From contig NZ_BAABHB010000002.1 of assembly GCF_039541875.1 (NCBI RefSeq), positions 62,001-126,000 of the forward strand: a stretch of DNA of 64,000 nt. The letters run 5' to 3'. The translations under genes were made by a program, and so were the position numbers. This DNA comes from Nibrella viscosa (lineage in GTDB: Bacteria > Bacteroidota > Bacteroidia > Cytophagales > Spirosomataceae). The notes beneath the pieces were generated by a model that had not been told where the DNA came from, made no database searches, and was given only the letters and a program-made list of their open reading frames with translations. Below, piece by piece: positions 42,815-53,800 of this stretch (its first letter is position 1; the number at the start of each line of letters is the position of its first letter).

Positions 42815-43875
42815 TGATTCGATACGTAACAGGTAATCTTCTGGACGCTGATGCGCAGGCCCTTGTCAACACTGTTAATACGGTGGGGGTAATGGGAAAA
42901 GGAATTGCGTTACAGTTTAAAGAGCACTTTCCGGCAAATTTCAGAATTTATAAGAAGGCCTGCGACAATAAAGAACTGGCACCCGGCAAACTGCTCGTAA
43001 CACGGGAGCAAACAACCACCGGCGAAAAGGTAATTATTAACTTCCCTACCAAAACAGACTGGAAGCGGAAATCGACGTATGCCTATATTGAAGCCGGCTT
43101 GCAGGAACTGGCGCGCCTTATTCGGGAAGAGCAGCTTACGAGCATAGCCCTTCCTCCGCTGGGGTGTGGTAACGGGGGCCTAGACTGGGATAAGGTCCGT
43201 CCGATGATGGAGCAGTATTTGGGTGACCTGAATGCCGATATTCAGATTTATGAGCCTAACGAGGCCGTTAAATCCGTTTTACAACAGCAAAATACTCGTA
43301 AAAAAGTGGAGCTGACTCCGGCCAGGGCTATGCTGTTGTACGCTATGTTTTCCTATGAGCGTATGGACGAAGCCGCAAGCTTATTCGTCGCCAATAAACT
43401 GGCATACTTTCTACAGCGACTGGGTGAGAATCTTCAGTTAAAATTTGTTGCGCACCATTACGGCCCGTATACCAATCAGGTAGAACATGTGCTGTACTAC
43501 CTTAATGGTACTTACCTGACGGGTCTGGAGCAAAAGAGCGCAAAGGCCTTTGAGCCCCTCGTACTGAACTACGATAAGTTGGACGAGGTTGTTGAGTACA
43601 TTAGACATAATTTGAGCCCGGCGCAGCAGCAACGGCTACAAAATCTTACCCGGCTTATTGATGGCTTTCAATCGGCCTTATCGCTAGAGGTGTTGGCATC
43701 CGTCGATTATATTCTGAACGAGCATGGCCCATTATCCGTCCCTGAGGTTTATGAGCGCATACAGTCCTGGTCTGACCGCAAAAAGCGCATCATCCAGGAA
43801 CGACACATAAATATTGCCATGAACCAGCTTCAGGCCTACAGGCAAACCGGCTTACACTACGCTATTTCAGAATAA
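42814..43875 (+). CDS. darG: DarG-type macrodomain antitoxin
   Basis: A 353-residue antitoxin. The N-terminal macrodomain (about 1-150) has IRYVTGNLLDADAQALVNTV, GVMGKGIALQFKEHFP and LPPLGCGNGGLDW, and in known systems removes ADP-ribose from DNA. The C-terminal domain (about 165-353, starting PARAMLLYAMFSYERMDEA) matches the part of DarG that binds DarT directly. Its last 14 bp overlap the end of brxC on the other strand, so the pair is tightly packed into the BREX locus. Confidence 0.92.
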   Translation: MIRYVTGNLLDADAQALVNTVNTVGVMGKGIALQFKEHFPANFRIYKKACDNKELAPGKLLVTREQTTTGEKVIINFPTKTDWKRKSTYAYIEAGLQELARLIREEQLTSIALPPLGCGNGGLDWDKVRPMMEQYLGDLNADIQIYEPNEAVKSVLQQQNTRKKVELTPARAMLLYAMFSYERMDEAASLFVANKLAYFLQRLGENLQLKFVAHHYGPYTNQVEHVLYYLNGTYLTGLEQKSAKAFEPLVLNYDKLDEVVEYIRHNLSPAQQQRLQNLTRLIDGFQSALSLEVLASVDYILNEHGPLSVPEVYERIQSWSDRKKRIIQERHINIAMNQLQAYRQTGLHYAISE

Positions 43876-46800
43876 TCACCTTGTTTTCTTTTAGCTGCGC
43901 CAGCCAGAGCTCCCGCAGTTTTTTCAGATAAGTCTCCATTTCGGCTTCGGAGCTAATCTGACTGGGCAGTCCCTGTTTGCCGTACTCAAAGGTCACCGGC
44001 TCCCGAACGGTACTGCCCGGCGTGGCCTGCTGGTTCGCGTGCGAAATCAAATTCTGTAGTTGCTCGGCTTTGAAATCGCCAAGGCGGGCCAGTTTCAGTT
44101 CGAGTTCGGTCAGGCTATCGAGTTTACCCAGGGCGCGGAGCGTCTGGTCGCGGTCGGCCAGGATATGCGGGTCGGTTACGCCATAGTCGGTTTTCTGCTG
44201 CTCCAACTCGGCGAACGCTGCTTCGTAGGCATCCTGCACCCGCTGCCGAAGGCTGGTGACCTGGTCGCCGAGCGCTTTTTTTAAGGCCTGATACCGCTTT
44301 CGGTTAGCCGGAAAGGTGTCCTGAGGACGGGTGTTGTCGGTTAAATCCTGCTGGAGCTCCTGGGCTGACTGCCGGGTGGTTGCGTCCAGGGCCGCAAAGT
44401 TACCCGCCTGCTGTTCTACAAACTGCCGCATATCGGCGTATTCCGCCAGCCGGTCCTCTATGAATTCGTCCAGTTCCTTGGCTTCGTCGCATTGCTGCCG
44501 CAGGGTATCGGCCTGTTGCACCAGCAACTCAAACAGGTCTTTCGGGTTGCGTTTGCCGGCGAGTGTCCGGATTTTTTCGGCCAGAGTTTGCAGCGAGGGC
44601 GCAAACGGTAGTTTAGCATGTCGGGTAGCCAGGGTACTCCAGCGGTCAGTTTCCTGCTGCAGGGTTTCTTTAATGGCCGCCTGCACCGCGTTGGCATCGG
44701 GCGCCAGGTTGACCGTCAGGTTGAAAATACGCCCGTACGCCCGGATGGCATCCTGAATCAGGCCGGGGTCCAGGGCTTCGGTGGTGCGTATCAGGATAAC
44801 TCCCCGCTCGGTGGATTTCAGCGCCTTCTCAACAAAATCGGTGGGCGAGGTCATGGGGTTGCCGTGGTACTCAAATTCTTTCCGCTTTTTGCGGTAAAGG
44901 TGCAGCAGCACATGGAGCGTGGCCAGGTCTTTCCAGCCAAAGGGTTTCTCCTCAAAGGCTTTAACGATGTCAGCCACGGTAGCCTTACCGCCCCGCTGGT
45001 TAATCCAGTCGTCTACCCGCTGCTCGGCATCGGTCAGCGTATTATCTGTGCTGAGTTGGTTCAGCGTACGAGCAGCGGCCCGTAGCTCATCATTGGCATG
45101 CGCGTACGAACCGACTTCCGTCTGGTATTTATATACCGCCTTAAACAGGCGCTCAATTGCCGCCTTCAGCCGCTGGTCGGGCTGGGTGCCCGTCAGGTCG
45201 CCCGGATTCAGGCGCTGCTGACCAGCCAGAATGGGCGTTTGGGCAAAGCCGGCTTTAAGCCGGGTCAGCAGCGATGCCTGCCGGGCCTGATTGCGTTTTT
45301 CAAACTCCCGGAGTGTATCGGCCTGTGCCCCGGCGGCCGAGTTGTAGTACAGGCCCAGGTACTTTTGCGTTTGCACATATTGGTGGAAGTCGACCGCAAA
45401 GTCGCGGTCGTTTTTCAGCCAGTCGTTCAGGCAAACGGCCAGTTCGTGAGCGGGCTGGTTCAGCGCCAGGGTGGCCGGGTCGGCGTCTTCCAGCACAAAA
45501 AAGCGAATCAGCACGTCGCCAGCCTGGCCGTAGTCTTTCTTATCGACCCCGTACCCGAGCCGGAAATTGTTCTTGCCGAAGGTATAGCGGGTTTCGCGGT
45601 TCAGGTTCAGTTCGTTCAGAAACACCTTATGCCAGGCATCGAGCCGGTCGAGTTCCAGAACCGTAATCGACTTTATCTGGTTGGCTACTTCTATTTCTTC
45701 TTCCTTGAAGAATTTGAACTGCCCGTTTTCATCCTGGTAGATGATGTTTTCCCGGATAAGCACATCAATCACCTGCTGCGCCCGGTTGGCCAGGTCGAGC
45801 CGGTTATCGTCCAGACCGGTCATGAGCAGCGTTACCAGGTAATCGCGGGTAGCCGGGAAGTGCCGGGCCTCGGTACTGGTGAGGTTAGCCAGCATAAACA
45901 GGGCTTTCAGGACCCGCTCGGCAAAGGGGATATCGGGCAGGCGGTTGTTCGGGTTCTGCACAATTAACCGGGCCCGGTATACGCTCTGCCGGGCCGAGTG
46001 CATGAGGTTGGTCTCGAACAGGTCGTTGAAGAACGCATCAAACGGAACAAACTCACCCACCGGCTGGTCGGCCAGCGTTTTCACCGTTGCGTGGGTGATA
46101 CCCAAAACCGACCGTTCGTTGTCCTTCACTTCTTTAATCACGTAACCAATCTGACTGAAAGACTCAAACACCTTCATAATCAGGTGGAACTGGTACGGCA
46201 CAAACGGATATACCCGGATGAATTCGTCTTCGTTGGAAAACCCCCGGTACGACGATGCTCCCGCAAAGTGAAACTGGTTCTGAATGGCGTGGTGATGCTG
46301 CTGGTAAAGCTGTTTCAGTTCGGCTTTGCCGGTATCATTCTTTTCGAGAACCCGTCGCTGGGTAATGAGTTCGGCATCCTTGCTGTCCAGGGCAATGCGG
46401 GTTTCAAACCGGCCTAAAATTTTGCCGATAGCGTCGGTGTCGGCCCGTACGCTGCCCGCCACATCTTCCAGGGTTTGCTGGGCCGTACAGGCTAGCCACA
46501 CCTGCCGGTTACAGCTTTTTTCGAGGGCCTCTACAATGGTTTGCAGATTCAGCAGCAGGTTAATGTCTGAGCCGATATACTGAGATACCTCATCGAGCAG
46601 AAACACCAGCCGGTAGTTGGCCGGTTTGGTACGAAGGTACTCCTGCAATTCCGGAATCAGCGTATCCTCAATGGTGATGGCGTCGGGTTGTCTGAGTTTC
46701 TGAAAGAGCGTTTCCGCATCCAGCGCCGGGTCAAACTGAGCTGCCAGCTCTACCAGTTTCCGGCCGTGCAGCGCAAACAAATCGGCCGCTTTGTCGGGCC

Positions 46801-47404
46801 AACTTTTCTTGTACCTGTCCAGAACGGCATCTTTGAATGTCTGGAACGTACCGGTTTGGGCCAGGTGCTTTTCCAGATAAAGTGCCAGCGGAATGTTGGT
46901 ACTGTTGAAGCCCCGGTGCTTGTTCAACTGTTTCAGCAGCATATGCAGAAACTTGTCTTTGTTCTGCACATTATCGGGCGAGATGGCCTCCACGTTGAAC
47001 ATGATGACCTCCGTGCCGGAGCCGCGCAGTTTAGCCAGCAGGTTCTGTGCGTTTGCCGGAGTAGCTTCCGTGAGCGGTTTTCCCTTGCTCAACGGCCGGA
47101 TACCTTGTTCAATAAAATGCGCAAAAGCCTCTTCCTGATAGCGGTCGTTGAGGCAGTAGTTAATGAACTTCAGAAAGTGCGATTTTCCGGAACCGTAGTA
47201 GCCGTTTATCCAGATACCGGTCTTAACGGCTGCTTTTCCGGCCAGCGTGTTCAGTAGCTTAAATAGCTGTTCAGTGAGGCCGTCGGTGAAGACATACTCG
47301 CGAATTTCGGTCTGGATAGTTTCTTCATCTAAATTATCAACGACCACGGCGGGGTTAATCCGACGGTCAACGGGTTTGAGGAAAAGGTCTTTAATATCTG
47401 GCAT
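43862..47404 (-). CDS. brxC: BREX system P-loop ATPase BrxC
   Basis: A 1180-residue ATPase of BREX. The N-terminus MPDIKDLFLKPVDRRINPAV is typical, and Walker A GYYGSGKSHFLK lies at 68-79. The C-terminal part is long, helical and coiled (about 950-1120). BrxC is essential for BREX function, with a role thought to be linked to the other components. Its start overlaps the end of brxB by one base. On the other side of it, darTG is inserted in the opposite orientation, separating it from pglX. Confidence 0.93.
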   Translation of the reverse strand: MPDIKDLFLKPVDRRINPAVVVDNLDEETIQTEIREYVFTDGLTEQLFKLLNTLAGKAAVKTGIWINGYYGSGKSHFLKFINYCLNDRYQEEAFAHFIEQGIRPLSKGKPLTEATPANAQNLLAKLRGSGTEVIMFNVEAISPDNVQNKDKFLHMLLKQLNKHRGFNSTNIPLALYLEKHLAQTGTFQTFKDAVLDRYKKSWPDKAADLFALHGRKLVELAAQFDPALDAETLFQKLRQPDAITIEDTLIPELQEYLRTKPANYRLVFLLDEVSQYIGSDINLLLNLQTIVEALEKSCNRQVWLACTAQQTLEDVAGSVRADTDAIGKILGRFETRIALDSKDAELITQRRVLEKNDTGKAELKQLYQQHHHAIQNQFHFAGASSYRGFSNEDEFIRVYPFVPYQFHLIMKVFESFSQIGYVIKEVKDNERSVLGITHATVKTLADQPVGEFVPFDAFFNDLFETNLMHSARQSVYRARLIVQNPNNRLPDIPFAERVLKALFMLANLTSTEARHFPATRDYLVTLLMTGLDDNRLDLANRAQQVIDVLIRENIIYQDENGQFKFFKEEEIEVANQIKSITVLELDRLDAWHKVFLNELNLNRETRYTFGKNNFRLGYGVDKKDYGQAGDVLIRFFVLEDADPATLALNQPAHELAVCLNDWLKNDRDFAVDFHQYVQTQKYLGLYYNSAAGAQADTLREFEKRNQARQASLLTRLKAGFAQTPILAGQQRLNPGDLTGTQPDQRLKAAIERLFKAVYKYQTEVGSYAHANDELRAAARTLNQLSTDNTLTDAEQRVDDWINQRGGKATVADIVKAFEEKPFGWKDLATLHVLLHLYRKKRKEFEYHGNPMTSPTDFVEKALKSTERGVILIRTTEALDPGLIQDAIRAYGRIFNLTVNLAPDANAVQAAIKETLQQETDRWSTLATRHAKLPFAPSLQTLAEKIRTLAGKRNPKDLFELLVQQADTLRQQCDEAKELDEFIEDRLAEYADMRQFVEQQAGNFAALDATTRQSAQELQQDLTDNTRPQDTFPANRKRYQALKKALGDQVTSLRQRVQDAYEAAFAELEQQKTDYGVTDPHILADRDQTLRALGKLDSLTELELKLARLGDFKAEQLQNLISHANQQATPGSTVREPVTFEYGKQGLPSQISSEAEMETYLKKLRELWLAQLKENKVIILK

Positions 47405-48021
47405 TACAACATAGCATTGAGGTGAACGGCGCGGTATAAATGTTCGTCATGCAGTTGGTTAAACAGCACGTACTGTTGCTGGCGATACGAGCCCGGATAA
47501 AAAACCAGGAGTTTATAGCCATCCACGTATTTTTCAAATTTGTTCAGAAACGAGCTAACCCGCAACAGGGGGTAAAGACTACCAAAACCATGCAACAGCA
47601 CAAAAACACGGGGTAGTTTGGCCGGGAGCTGCAGATAAGTCCGGATGTGGTTGGCGACAAACGCAATGAACGCACTTTCGCCGGCCTTTTGCCGGAGCAG
47701 TTCTTCGACATCGCCGGTAAAGCCTTCGTCCCGCTCTTTGTCAAGGATTAGGTCCAGCAGGGTTTCATCGCCGTACTGGTCGCTTCGCAGATACGCCAGT
47801 AACTGCTCAAACAGATTGACAATAAGCACCTCATTTTGGCCGTACGGGCGTAGAAGGCGGTCGCCGAGTGCATCAATCTGCGTCCGTACGGCGTACTCCT
47901 GCGTAGGGTCGTAGGTAAACAGATACACCGGAAAGAACAGATTACCCGTAGCCGGGTCCTGAAAGGTGGCGTCGGTCAGCTTCTGGTATAGTTTTTCAAA
48001 CGTATCCGTCATGGTAGTCAT
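47404..48021 (-). CDS. brxB: BREX protein BrxB (DUF1788)
   Basis: A 205-residue BrxB/DUF1788 protein with the pattern MTTMTDTFEKLYQKLT, NLFFPVYLFTYDPTQEYAVR, and LPRVFVLLHGFGSLYPLLRVSSFLNKFE. Its biochemical role in BREX is not settled. ATG 48021 overlaps the brxA stop (ATGA), fixing the start; an extended frame to 48105 would run back through brxA. It is followed directly by brxC. Confidence 0.93.
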   Translation of the reverse strand: MTTMTDTFEKLYQKLTDATFQDPATGNLFFPVYLFTYDPTQEYAVRTQIDALGDRLLRPYGQNEVLIVNLFEQLLAYLRSDQYGDETLLDLILDKERDEGFTGDVEELLRQKAGESAFIAFVANHIRTYLQLPAKLPRVFVLLHGFGSLYPLLRVSSFLNKFEKYVDGYKLLVFYPGSYRQQQYVLFNQLHDEHLYRAVHLNAML

Positions 48022-48659
48022 AGGCCCAGGCGTTGGCGGTCGGCGTGGGTGAGCAATCCGGCATCCAGCATCCAGTCGTCGCCCAGTTCCTGAAAAAAAC
48101 GCCAAATGTACGCAGGAGCAGCCGGGGTTGATAGCTGATTGTGCTGAATTAATTGCGCCTGCTTCATCATCAGCATGACAATCTGGGCCAGCTTCCGCCG
48201 GGTTTTCTCGGTCAGCCGCTGAATAGGGGCGTGTTGCAGGGCAAGCTCATCCAGATAGCGCTCGAAATCGCTCCGGCTCAGCGGTAGCAGCCGGCTCTGC
48301 CAGCGCGGCACAACCACGGCAAACATAAAGTCGTATATCAGCCGGTAGGTCTTCAGGCAGACGTAAAACAGTACCAGTTGCTGGTGTTGTTCGTCGGTCA
48401 GCGTCTGGAAGAAATCCCACACGGCCGGACTGACGGCTTTGTATCGTTTTACAATTTCGGCGGCTATTTTTTGCCGGGCCACTTCCGAGTTGATTTTCAG
48501 GGAGCCGGCATCTTTTTTGGCCACGGCGGCCACTTCATCAACCGGCACCTGCTGCAATAAGGCAAGTACCGCCAGGGTTTCCTCCCGCAATAGGGCACCC
48601 GTTGTAAATGAAGCAGAATACAGCGTTACCGGTGAAGGCATAGGTAAAGGCAGAGACAC
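48018..48659 (-). CDS. brxA: BREX protein BrxA (DUF1819)
   Basis: A 213-residue DUF1819 protein, a small DNA-binding BREX component. YSASFTTGALLREETLAVL at the N-terminus and the helical C-terminal part (SRSDFERYLDELALQHAPIQRL) are typical. A sigma-54-type promoter lies just upstream (48677-48692); with transcription starting near 48667, either ATG 48659 (leader about 8 nt) or ATG 48641 (about 26 nt) is possible, and the second looks more natural. First gene of brxABC. Confidence 0.92.
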   Translation of the reverse strand: MSLPLPMPSPVTLYSASFTTGALLREETLAVLALLQQVPVDEVAAVAKKDAGSLKINSEVARQKIAAEIVKRYKAVSPAVWDFFQTLTDEQHQQLVLFYVCLKTYRLIYDFMFAVVVPRWQSRLLPLSRSDFERYLDELALQHAPIQRLTEKTRRKLAQIVMLMMKQAQLIQHNQLSTPAAPAYIWRFFQELGDDWMLDAGLLTHADRQRLGL

Positions 48660-48676
48660 AGAACAATGGCCAAAAT

Positions 48677-48692
48677 TGCAAAAATTTAGCCA
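48677..48692 (-). promoter_or_regulatory. Sigma-54 -24/-12 promoter of brxABC
   Basis: On the minus strand TGGCTAAATTTTTGCA has the invariant GG and GC with the required 10-bp spacing and matches TGGC...TTGCA of the sigma-54 consensus. It lies 18 bp before ATG 48659. Confidence 0.65.
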
Positions 48693-48770
48693 AACCCCAT
48701 TAGCAAAAACGCCAGCCGGCCGCCAGGGGCTATCAGCGCACTGGTGACCGGCTGGTAAAGGTAATATCGG

Positions 48771-50828
48771 CTATACCGGCAAAGAAGAGGCTGGATTTAG
48801 CTCCCGATGCAGCCGGATAAGGTCGAACGGGAAAGGCAGTACCGTATACTGGTTCTTCCGGACGAACGTAACGCACAGCAGCGAGAGCATGGCCGTTAGG
48901 TAGGCCCGAGCCTCTTCTGAGTAAAGGTGCAGTTGATACAGGTGATGGCCGTGTTCTTCCTTACCGGCGGTGCTGTTTACTCCGCTGACGACGTAGCGCC
49001 CGCTCGCGGGGCTGAACCAGATGCCGCCGGCATACACACTGATGGCAGGCAGGCTGCGTGAACCGGCAACAGACCCGCTTTCTTTGATAGGAAGCAGCAC
49101 CTCGTAATCGGGCATGGCCATTACTTCGGTACGTTCAATTTCGATGACGGCATCGCCAATCAACACAAATTGGCCCCGTTCAAGGGCCTCTTCCTGTTTG
49201 TCGGATTTAATGTAGGGGTGCCGTTCCAGAAAAGCTTGCTGTATCATACCCAGGTCGGTGAATTGGTCGGCCAGGACCTGCTTACCCTCCTGTGTGCTTA
49301 GGTCCGTGAACTGTAGGCTACCGTCGTTAAGCGTTAGAAGAACATTGTCGGTCATAAACCCCCATTTGCCGGCAAGCTGGTGTAAAAACGGCAGGCTATC
49401 GGTGACGGATGAGTCTGCGCTATGCCGGCTGATGACCCACTTCAGGTAAAGCTCGTTTATACTGACTTCCAGCTTCAAGTCCAGTTGACGTCGTTTTTTG
49501 GCTTCCAGGCGATGTTCTTTTGACAGAGCCTTGTACTGGTTGCTTTTGTAAGGGGCCAGGGCACGCGGAAACGAGTAGTCTAAATAATGCTCCGCGACAG
49601 TCAGACCCTCCAGGGCATTCATGTTCACGTTCAGCGATTGCTTTACCGTGTCGCCGAGTGTGCTGTATAGCACGGGATAGGGGTCAGTATACCCGCTACA
49701 GGCCAGTAATCCGACCGGCTCGTCAGTACCCTTATCCCGTGCAAAGGCATCTTTATGCACATCCTGCAAAATCAGTAGCGGGCGTGACTTGTCGACAGTC
49801 TCTTTATCAATCGCTTCGACGCTCAGGCGTTTCGGACCCTGCGAAGTCGGAAAGTCGTAGGTCGTCAGCCAGTCCAGATACGGCTGGAGCGGTACTGTTT
49901 TGTTCAGCCGGTTGTCCAGCACCTGAACCGGTGGTAGCTGGTAAAGCGGCAGGTTGACCGGTCTGACCTGTTGCCGGACCATAGTTTCGAAAGCGGTTGA
50001 GACAATAAAGCCGTAGGATTGCAGAAAAGCCGTCAGGCGTTGCTGAATCCGATGGATGATGTACGAGCGCGTTTCTTCGTACTGCGCATTTGAATACCAG
50101 GCTACCCCCGGCTTCACGCCAGCCTTTGTTGTGGATTTGTACAGAGGCTTCTGAAATGGCTCAATTTTCGATGGCCGTAGTTGACGCAGGTAGGTCAACT
50201 CCCCGCTGTCCAGTTGTTCGTAATAGGTTTTGTTGTCCCGTGCCCAGGCGTTGGGCTTGTCTTTTACCTTCGCAAAGAAGCCGGCAGATACATCGAACCG
50301 CAACAAACTCCTGTCTGCCATCTGTTCAACAGACGGCTTTAGGTCAAGCGCCGTAAACCAGTCCTCATTTCCTTTGGCCCGGACGAAAAATTTGCTTTGG
50401 CATACCCGGCGTTCCTGCTCATTGGTACTGGCCTCATGAAAACAAAGCGCCAGTAGTAACTTAATCCATATTTTGGATGGTAGCTCATCCCACGCAACCG
50501 GCTCATATAGTATCTCTTCTTCCTTATCGAAGGTGAACAGCCAGGGCTTTGGTTGTTCACCCGGCTTCAGCACGGTATACAGGCTGCTGGTGGGCCGGTC
50601 GTGGGTGAAGTAATAGAAAGGGCGGTCGAACTGGTCCTTGTAATTGTTGGTAAACCTCACAAAGAAGTCACTTTTTGAGAAACGGCGGTAGTCATCCTGC
50701 CGCTTCGTCAGGCGATACCGCCAGAGGGAGTAGCGTTCAGTAAGTTTGGTCCAGTTGGCGGGGTTTTCAATCCAGAGTTGGTTCGTAATTACGTTAAGGT
50801 GCTTTTCCTTTAGCCTGGAGCGGGTCAT
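48771..50828 (-). CDS. 685-residue protein of unknown function, possibly PIWI-like at its C-terminus
   Basis: I do not recognise this protein with confidence. It has no signal peptide or membrane helix, and its start overlaps the stop of the helicase-nuclease gene (ATGA), so the two are made together. The C-terminal 250 residues alternate strands and helices: RPLLILQDVH near 350, DPYPVLYSTLGDTVKQSLNV near 385, VYAGGIWFSPASGRYVVSG near 597, ending in a helix and LPFPFDLIRLHREL. The last element recalls the C-terminal helix of PIWI domains, and a PIWI-like protein beside a helicase and nuclease would match pPIWI-RE islands. This is a weak hypothesis; no catalytic tetrad is visible. Confidence 0.75.
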   Translation of the reverse strand: MTRSRLKEKHLNVITNQLWIENPANWTKLTERYSLWRYRLTKRQDDYRRFSKSDFFVRFTNNYKDQFDRPFYYFTHDRPTSSLYTVLKPGEQPKPWLFTFDKEEEILYEPVAWDELPSKIWIKLLLALCFHEASTNEQERRVCQSKFFVRAKGNEDWFTALDLKPSVEQMADRSLLRFDVSAGFFAKVKDKPNAWARDNKTYYEQLDSGELTYLRQLRPSKIEPFQKPLYKSTTKAGVKPGVAWYSNAQYEETRSYIIHRIQQRLTAFLQSYGFIVSTAFETMVRQQVRPVNLPLYQLPPVQVLDNRLNKTVPLQPYLDWLTTYDFPTSQGPKRLSVEAIDKETVDKSRPLLILQDVHKDAFARDKGTDEPVGLLACSGYTDPYPVLYSTLGDTVKQSLNVNMNALEGLTVAEHYLDYSFPRALAPYKSNQYKALSKEHRLEAKKRRQLDLKLEVSINELYLKWVISRHSADSSVTDSLPFLHQLAGKWGFMTDNVLLTLNDGSLQFTDLSTQEGKQVLADQFTDLGMIQQAFLERHPYIKSDKQEEALERGQFVLIGDAVIEIERTEVMAMPDYEVLLPIKESGSVAGSRSLPAISVYAGGIWFSPASGRYVVSGVNSTAGKEEHGHHLYQLHLYSEEARAYLTAMLSLLCVTFVRKNQYTVLPFPFDLIRLHRELNPASSLPV

Positions 50829-53800
50829 TTTAATAAAGTGGTTAAACGGTTAAACGATTCGGTTAGCAGGTTGGTGGAGAGGGCTCCGGTCAGCACGATA
50901 ATCGATGCCTCTCCCCAGGTTTTAACGGGCTTGAACTGGCAGTCGTAGAAGCGCAGCGCACCGGTGGTATCGTGCCTGACGTTCATAATAATTAGCCGGC
51001 ACGGTTCTTCTGCCGTAGCTTTATAGTGGGCATTAATAGTGTGCCATTTGGCGACCATCTTCGTTTTGAAGCGCTCTTCGTTTAGTTTAGGATGGTAGAG
51101 CGGGTCATCGGCGGGCAGAGCAAAATGGCGCAGGGTTTGCGGGCCGTAATTTTTACAATCAATCAATATTGGTCGGTTGACTATTTTCAAATCGGCTACC
51201 TCAAATAACTCGTCAGGTATCTCGTCGGCCGACGTAGCGATTTTGTTGAGGGTAAGCAACGCCCGAATTAACTCTTCACCAATGGCTCCGGTCAGGATAG
51301 CCTGATAGACGTACGGCAGAAAGTATTGACCCTGGTCCAGAAAGGCCATTTCGTACCCTCTGATACGGAAATGATTCATCAGGGCTGGGTACTCCAGGGC
51401 GTGAATTGGTTCGTAAATCGCGTTGAGCGACCAGGGGCTAAACTCGGGTGAAGCAGTTTGCCAAGGCGCAATTTTCAGCCGTTGACTGATGAGCAATCGT
51501 CCCTCATTGGCGTAGTTGGTGCGAAATACTCCGCCAATTTCCGTCAGCAGCCTGCTTTGGAAGTCATGCCGTAGTACGTCTTCCCGCAGTTGCTCCCATC
51601 GCCTTCTGGCATCGGAAGGCTGTCTGTTTTGCCGGTATTGGCTAAGCTCCCGCACCAGCCCGTGAATCCGCTCCCGGACCTGCTCGTTTGCCCGGCGGAT
51701 GTCCAGCACCTGGTTGGTGACGTTCCGGCGTTGGGTGGGCAGTTGGCTCTGAATGGCCGTTAGCAGGCGAACAATATTGCCGGAGGCCAGCGATAGAAAC
51801 TGTTCGTAATCATCGGCAAATTCCTCCTCGCCGGCAAAGCGGGCCAGTGCATTATACACACCGGCGTCGAGCCGGATAACCTGGTCGGCTGTCGGTTGCC
51901 ACACCCGTTCTATGCGGCCGAGGGCCTGTACAAATACACTGACCTGATTAATGACGCCGTCTGAAGAAGTAAGATAGGTATTGTTAAAGGTGTTGATGGT
52001 ACGAATGCTGTTCAACTGAGCCCTGGCCTGAGGCTCTGAAATACATTTGGCATTCAGCAGTTTCATAATCCCGTACACATCTCGCTTGATAACGGCCCGT
52101 TCTTCCGCTAGTGAGAGCGGGTTGCCGGCGGCATCGGTGTGGTGGGTGCCGCCGAAGTAAAAGTAGGGGCTATCGAGTAAGTGGATGTGTGTGAAGTCGC
52201 GACGGGCTTCCGGCCGGTTTGCCTGCCAGTCGTCCTCCTGTACGAAGTACTGTAAATTGACGCCATTACCGGCCGATGGGTAGGTGGTTATAACCAGCAC
52301 GGGTTTATTATCCCAAAAAAGGCTGTTGTACTGCCGGGCCAGTTCGTTGTCGAGCCGAAGCGTCTGGCCTAAATCGGCATCGTAAAACACCACATGGCAA
52401 TCCAGTTCTTTACCAGTACGTTCGTCCCTGTAGTGTACATCAACCAGACGAAATGCAGCATTGTGCTTTGATTGGCCGATGGGGGTAGCCGAAAACCAAT
52501 TGTCTTCGTTTTCGCGGGCTGTGTCCAGCAGAAACTGAATATGTTTGAGCGACGAGAAAAACAGCAGGTGCGTAGGCGGAGATGCGGTGGCAGGTTGACC
52601 GGCAATCCAGGCGAGCGTTCCGAAGAAATGCTGAACGCGTTTGGTGCGCTGTTCCCGTTTGGCTCCCTGCTTACTAAAGGCCGTTGGATTCCGCTGGATG
52701 ATAGCTTTGAGTTGGCGGCCCAGGGCCGAGGATGAGTCCAGCGGTTGCGCCAACTCCCAGCGAATCGCATTATTACGTGCGGCTGCTTTTTCGCTGGTGG
52801 CTGTCTGAATGCAGGTAATATCGTCGGTACTCAGGGGGAGTGGCTGAAACGATTCTGCCGGCCGAAGAGGATGACGCATGCCTTCCCAATCGAAATTGCG
52901 TAGTACGCGCCGAAGGTGGGCCGTTGCCGATAAGCCAAATACCAAATGGTTACGACATAGTTTGCGAATGATGGCTTCAGGGCTGCTACTGATAGAGAGG
53001 TACTGAAGGGTAACCTCTTCGGGGTCGGTAAGTTGACTGCGGTCTGCCTCAATCTCAAAAAAACCAAATCCATTCGTCAGAAGGTCCCCGTAGTTGGTCT
53101 CACATAGTTCATACCGTCTGCCTAGTTGTTTAATACGACGGACTTCACCCTCATACACCGTGCGGGCGAAACATTGCCGAAGCAGTTCAGGGTATATATC
53201 TTCATGCGTCTCTTCAAGCCAGGCAAACAACCGGAATATGTCATTGGCCGCTCTGGTTACAGTATTCAGCAGCCGGAATGCGCCCTGATTAGTCGGCTCA
53301 GTGCATAAGTCGAACGAGTATTTACGACGTTCTCCTATCCGGAGATAAACCGGAGCGTTAAAGAGCGAGAAGTTCGATTGAAAAATAGCCCGGTGCCGTA
53401 GCTCATCGTCAGCCGTAACGAAATGGTTGATAGCGGGGAATGGGATACCCTGCTCGTCTAAACTCTTAATTCGAGCTAAAATTTTATCGATTTCCTCCCG
53501 AACAGGTTGCCATCGGGGTTCCCTGGCTAAGTAATCTTTATAACTCATCTTAGGCATCGACATTCGCTCGTAGAATGTCTCTACCAGCCCAAAGGGGTCG
53601 CTCATGCCCAGGTCTTCGCTTAAGAGCCCCAGTAAATCAGATTCCAGGAAGTCAAATTCGTCGAACACGAAGATGTACCGTTCCCGCTCGGGTGCTGACC
53701 AGTTTCCCAGATGAATTAGACGGCGTCCGTCATAGAAGCCCCGGAACGCCTTATGGAGTGTAACCAGAAACAAACAGGTTCCGGCTTCTTCCTGAAAGGC

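Noticed and set aside
45098..45967. Plus-strand open frame inside brxC
   Set aside because: Antisense shadow of BrxC, no domain and no promoter.
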